Shown one piece after another: positions 60,150-64,000 of a stretch of 64,000 bases of DNA. The notes below the pieces were generated by a model that saw only the letters and a program-made list of their open reading frames with translations, was not told the DNA's origin and did no database searches. The translations under genes were made by a program, and so were the position numbers. Position 1 is the stretch's first letter. The number at the start of each line of letters is the position of its first letter. Source of the stretch: Onchidella celtica (lineage: Eukaryota; Mollusca; Gastropoda; Systellommatophora; Onchidiidae); contig OZ007569.1 in assembly GCA_963931925.1 (NCBI GenBank), positions 25,522,524 through 25,586,523 of the forward strand. Direction: 5' to 3'.

Positions 60150-61700
60150 AAGAAGGAAACCAAATCAGTTTCAGTAACGAACTCCTACGCGAAGGTCAAA
60201 GTCTAAGTTGAAAAATGTAGACAACCTACTTTTATTCCTTGCTATCAAGGCACAATTTAAAGTTTTCATCATGTGAATTACTTCTTTCAGACAAAGACCT
60301 TATGTGACTGCAACACTAAGCATTTTGAGTTTCAGTAACGAACTCCCCCACGTCACCCAAAATGTACGACTCTGATCGTGCCATCCAAGTTTTAGGTCTC
60401 GGTGTTCAAATGTAATCAAAATTTTATTGCATTCAATTTTACGAACATCAGTGCAACTGATATCAATGTGTGCTTTCAGATCCGGACTGCCCTACGTTAT
60501 TGCAACATTAAGCATTTCGAGTTTCACTAACAAACGCCCATGCGAAGATCAAAGCCTACCGAAAGCTGTAATCGTACTTTTATTTCTTGCTCAACAGCAC
60601 CAAAACAAGTTTTAATAATGTGAATTAGTTGAAACCCAATGACAACAAAAGAAAAGCCTTCTTTCAGATCGGCAACGGCCGTGTGTTACTGCAACACCAA
60701 ACATTTGGATTTTCAGTAACGAACTACCATGTGGAGTTCAAAGCCTACATTGAGAAAAAAAAATGTAAACGCACTTTTATTCCACACTACCAGGTCACAA
60801 TTTATAGTATTCATAATATGAATTACCAGAAACCAGCTGATTATAAAACATAGGCCTTCTTTCAAATCGGCAAAGGCAGTATGTGACTGCAACACTAAGC
60901 ATTTCGAGTTTCCGTAACGAACTCTCCCGCGTGACACTCAAAATGTATGACTTTGATCGTGTCATCTAAGTTTTGGGTCGTCAAGTTCAAATGTAAAAAT
61001 TGTATTGCATGCAAGTTTACTAACATCAGTGCAACTGATAAATATGTGTTCTTTCAGATCCGGGCTGCCGTACGTTAATGCAACACTGAGCATTTCGAGT
61101 TTCAATAACGAACGCCCACGTGAAGCTCAAAGCCTATTGAAAATGTGGTCGTAGTTTTATTTCTTGCTACACGGCACCAAATCAAGTTCTGTAAATGTGA
61201 ACTATTTAAACCAAATGACAACAAAAGAAAAACTTTCGTTGAGATCGGCGTATGCCATTGAAACACAAAACATTTCGGGTTTACGTTACGAACATCCATT
61301 GATGTTATCATCCAATTTAGACTTATGATCACATCATTGTAGGAAATTTGTATTCATTATGTGTGACGGACACAAGTGACACATTACGAATTTAATGTAC
61401 AACAGGCTACCGTTTATTGATTTTTTTCCCCCCTCAGTATGCAGTGCGTTATTAAACACCATGCAATATGTGTTGCCGTAACGAACTCCAGATGTAGCTA
61501 CCGGGAAATAATTCAGTCATGTTCAGTATCGGGGCATTGGATGGGGTGATTTACAATAATGAGAAAGATATCCGCTGAGCGAAAGTCGCCTTTTAAATGC
61601 AAGAAATAAAAAAAATCTTTTTACAGCACGGCGTTCGTCACGTCAACACAACGCCATGTAGGGTTTCAATAACGCACGCACTAGTGTAGCAATCTTCCCC
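60150..61700. repeat. Decayed 190-bp tandem repeat, longer array
   Basis: Anchors lie at 60176, 60337, 60529, 60718, 60916, 61107, 61287, 61480 and 61671, with spacings of 161, 192, 189, 198, 191, 180, 193 and 191 bp. The duplication junction at 60695/60696 falls inside this array and does not disturb the period. Confidence 0.8.
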
Positions 61701-62031
61701 GACTCGTCGCGCTGATCATTTGGCATGTTGCCAAGAAGTGTTTACACGGACTATACCTTTATTATGTTTAAGGCCAAAGCGCCTGATTTCCATTTCGCAA
61801 GTTTTACACACATTTGAGAGTCTGTTCGTTATTAAACACGAGGGCAATTATGAAAAGAAACGCTGTTTTGACCTTAAATAATGCGTACACCATGCATTTC
61901 TGGTTTTTTAGCGCACATCTGATTCTCGCTGGATCCCACAGTCCAATAAATTCATTCAATATTGAAATTGCACATACTTCAGTAAGGAAGTGGGTGTACG
62001 TTATTTGAGTGATAATCAACACCAAACTTAC

Positions 62032-62094
62032 CCATCGTCTTGTTGCCGTTCTGCTCCATATCCGTTGATAGTGTTGAGTCACCTTTGAGATCAC
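62032..62094 (-). CDS. Candidate exon (copy 2), low support
   Basis: Near-identical duplicate of 49953-50015, with the same splice signals and the same uncertainty. Confidence 0.25.
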
Positions 62095-63344
62095 CTAATC
62101 AGCTCTTGAAAATTCACCCGCGGACCTATCGCGACCGCATGCTTCGAGCCGAACGGCCACTTACCAGCAGCGTACGTTACCGGTTATAAACACGATGACG
62201 GGTCTGCCGACTACCTGGCTCTGTAGGACAAAGACGGGCCACGTGCGTGATTCCGTTCTTTGTGTGAAGACAAAGGGGCTATTATGCAATAAAAATCACG
62301 CCGCTATTTAAAAGTCCAGCGGTCAGAAATTCACGTTTCCAGCAGAAAGCATCATGTTGACGAAAGTTAACACCAAAAGTAACTTACGAAGGGCGATCTT
62401 TTGACCCCGCCATACACACTCCTTGCCGAGAGAAGAGGCTAGCGCGCCATACACACATTTAGACTGTTATATCAGGATTGCTGTAGCCTGTTTACATTAA
62501 GTGTCAAGGTCTCCAGTTTTACGGAATATAGCTTTGATCACAACATCCCTAAAAATGTCACACTTTTTGTTACAAAATCCCGATCCATCCACCCACATTA
62601 CATTTCAAAAGAATAATTATACATAGCTTTTAGTAGACACAGAGGATGTGAATGGAAAGATACACCATTTGTGCATCATTTTTACCATTTTCTGTTGACA
62701 AACAAGTATTCTGTAGGAAAACAGACGAGGGACAAATAGATTGGTATGGTGAAAACACCAGTGTACAGCAAATCAGATTTTGACCCATATATTAATTATA
62801 TTACGAAACAAACATGCAAAAATACAGATGTTACATGGCAATGAACATTGTTGTTTACTTCAAGCATACTTTTAATTATAGCCATCGTCTTCCTTATCCC
62901 AATTGCCACCTTCCTGCCAAATTTAAGGCCTGAAGAGTGTATAGTTTGGTCAGTTCATCATCATCATTGCCTTTCTCACCCTGGATCAGGGTATAGGCCA
63001 CCAACAAACACTTTCCATCCCTCTCTATCATGGGCCAGCCTCTTCACATTACTCTACTAACCAATACATCTCAAGCACTTAGACAATGTACTAATTATAA
63101 CAACACTGTGCTAATTATAACAACACTGCTAACTTTAACTCATTATCGAGCGTGATAGGGCATAGCAGCAAATGTTTTTATACCGATCAACTACAAACTA
63201 AACCACGTGGACAGCAGTAGCGTGGTCATCGCGCATCGGCCAGGGTCAGTGTGACCCAGATATGATTCCCCATGAGTAAGGTCACTGACCGACCGGCCTG
63301 CGGGCTTTACAGGTAGTGCGTGGGGTATAGGTTAATATACTTAC

Positions 63345-63436
63345 TTTTTCTTTGGGTTTTGTCTTCTTAATTTTTGATATGTTTGAAGGTTTGTAAGTCC
63401 TGCTAGAGCTCCTGTTGATGTCCAGTTCAGTCATGT
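63345..63436 (-). CDS. Duplicate of the 51.3-kb exon (copy 2)
   Basis: Sequence and splice signals match 51266-51357. In a tandem duplication it would belong to the upstream copy of the gene, most of which lies beyond the window. Confidence 0.6.
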
Positions 63437-64000
63437 CTGTAATTAAAATACATGTAATTGTACAACCAATTACTAGTTACTCAGACCGATTCCATTGCAA
63501 TCAAATCTGTCCTCAATAACTGAAATTCCCCCAAATGTGAAATATTCTTGTGAAAAGAGCTTAAATTCAGCTAGGCAAAATAATTAGCAAAATCTACATA
63601 AAAGATTGAAGAAATGTCTGATAGATTAATGCAAACACCTTAATCTGCTCCTTAAAATATAAGATAAAATGTTTCACATTTGACAAAGTTTATTTCGCAA
63701 AAAAGAGAAGTTTCTTGATGAAAAATGGTGATTCAATGCTGGTGTGAGTGACCTGAAATGCACGGTAAAAAAGTCTGTCGTCACAGGACGGAGATTTGGT
63801 GAATGTTCTTATAATACAAGTAATACACCCTAACAGTAATAGCAGAAAGACTTGGTTGCCTTTTGTCACCTGCACCAAGCTGAATATAATTGTTTGATGG
63901 ATATATGCAAAAGACAAACTGAAATAATTATGAAATAAATCAGCTTGTCTTTGACTGTCAAATCACAGTGTATTCTAAGACTAACACCAATAGTGAAATT

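Larger units (their letters stand above)
60696..64000. repeat. Segmental duplication, copy 2 (runs off window)
   Basis: It begins at ACCAAACATTTGG, identical to 48619, and matches without large gaps to the last base. The candidate exons at 49953-50015 and 51266-51357 recur here at 62032-62094 and 63345-63436. If the duplication is simple, the gypsy-basonuclin unit should recur starting about 225 bp beyond the window end. Confidence 0.95.

Overview
This window looks like nuclear DNA of an invertebrate animal, most probably a mollusc or another lophotrochozoan. That assignment is an inference. It rests on spliced genes with GT-AG introns, a basonuclin/disco-type zinc-finger sequence, RTE-like and Ty3/gypsy retroelements, very abundant microsatellites and unusually long G/C homopolymers. 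No operons, bacterial genes, tRNA genes or CRISPR arrays were seen.

Layout. 1-21 kb holds no protein-coding gene I can support. It is a field of simple repeats (CTAT, TC, GAAA, CATC), a clean 34-bp minisatellite (15132-16054), three small foldback or MITE-like elements and a 130-bp tandem repeat. 21.3-23.2 kb is a non-autonomous DNA transposon with perfect 26-bp terminal inverted repeats and a TTA target duplication. 23.98-32.41 kb appears to be one large DNA transposon. It carries a four-exon minus-strand gene for a Lys/Arg-rich, DDE-like transposase candidate with an OTU-protease-like tail, and it is bracketed by clusters of the 16-bp motif GTGTCTGATGTTACAC. 33.5-36.4 kb holds an ATCC repeat, a foldback element and an LTR-like unit. 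37.9-42.8 kb is a nest of retroelements: a U2 snRNA 5' fragment, a truncated gypsy gag-protease with a tRNA-Pro primer site and LTR, and a nearly intact RTE-like element. 45.2-48.4 kb contains two decayed tandem-repeat arrays.

48.6-64 kb is the most interesting part. A segment starting at 48619 is repeated almost identically from 60696 to the end of the window (offset about 12,079 bp), so the window cuts through a recent tandem duplication. The unit carries a minus-strand gene of unknown function for a basic, Ser/Pro-rich, probably nuclear protein, with exons at 56.5, 56.1, 55.8-55.0, 54.9-54.7 and 51.3 kb. At the splice donor of the 54.7-kb exon sits a composite element: a truncated LTR, a long basonuclin coding segment, the end of a gypsy integrase, a polypurine tract and a second LTR. 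The first LTR stops exactly where the second has a consensus splice donor (AAG|GTAACA). This is what would be expected if a spliced LTR-basonuclin RNA had been reverse transcribed, as in retroviral capture of a host gene. A second RTE-like element (57.4-59.5 kb) lies in the same gene.

Coordinates of exons come from visible splice signals and frame agreement; boundaries of repeats and elements are approximate. Family names are by eye and were not searched.
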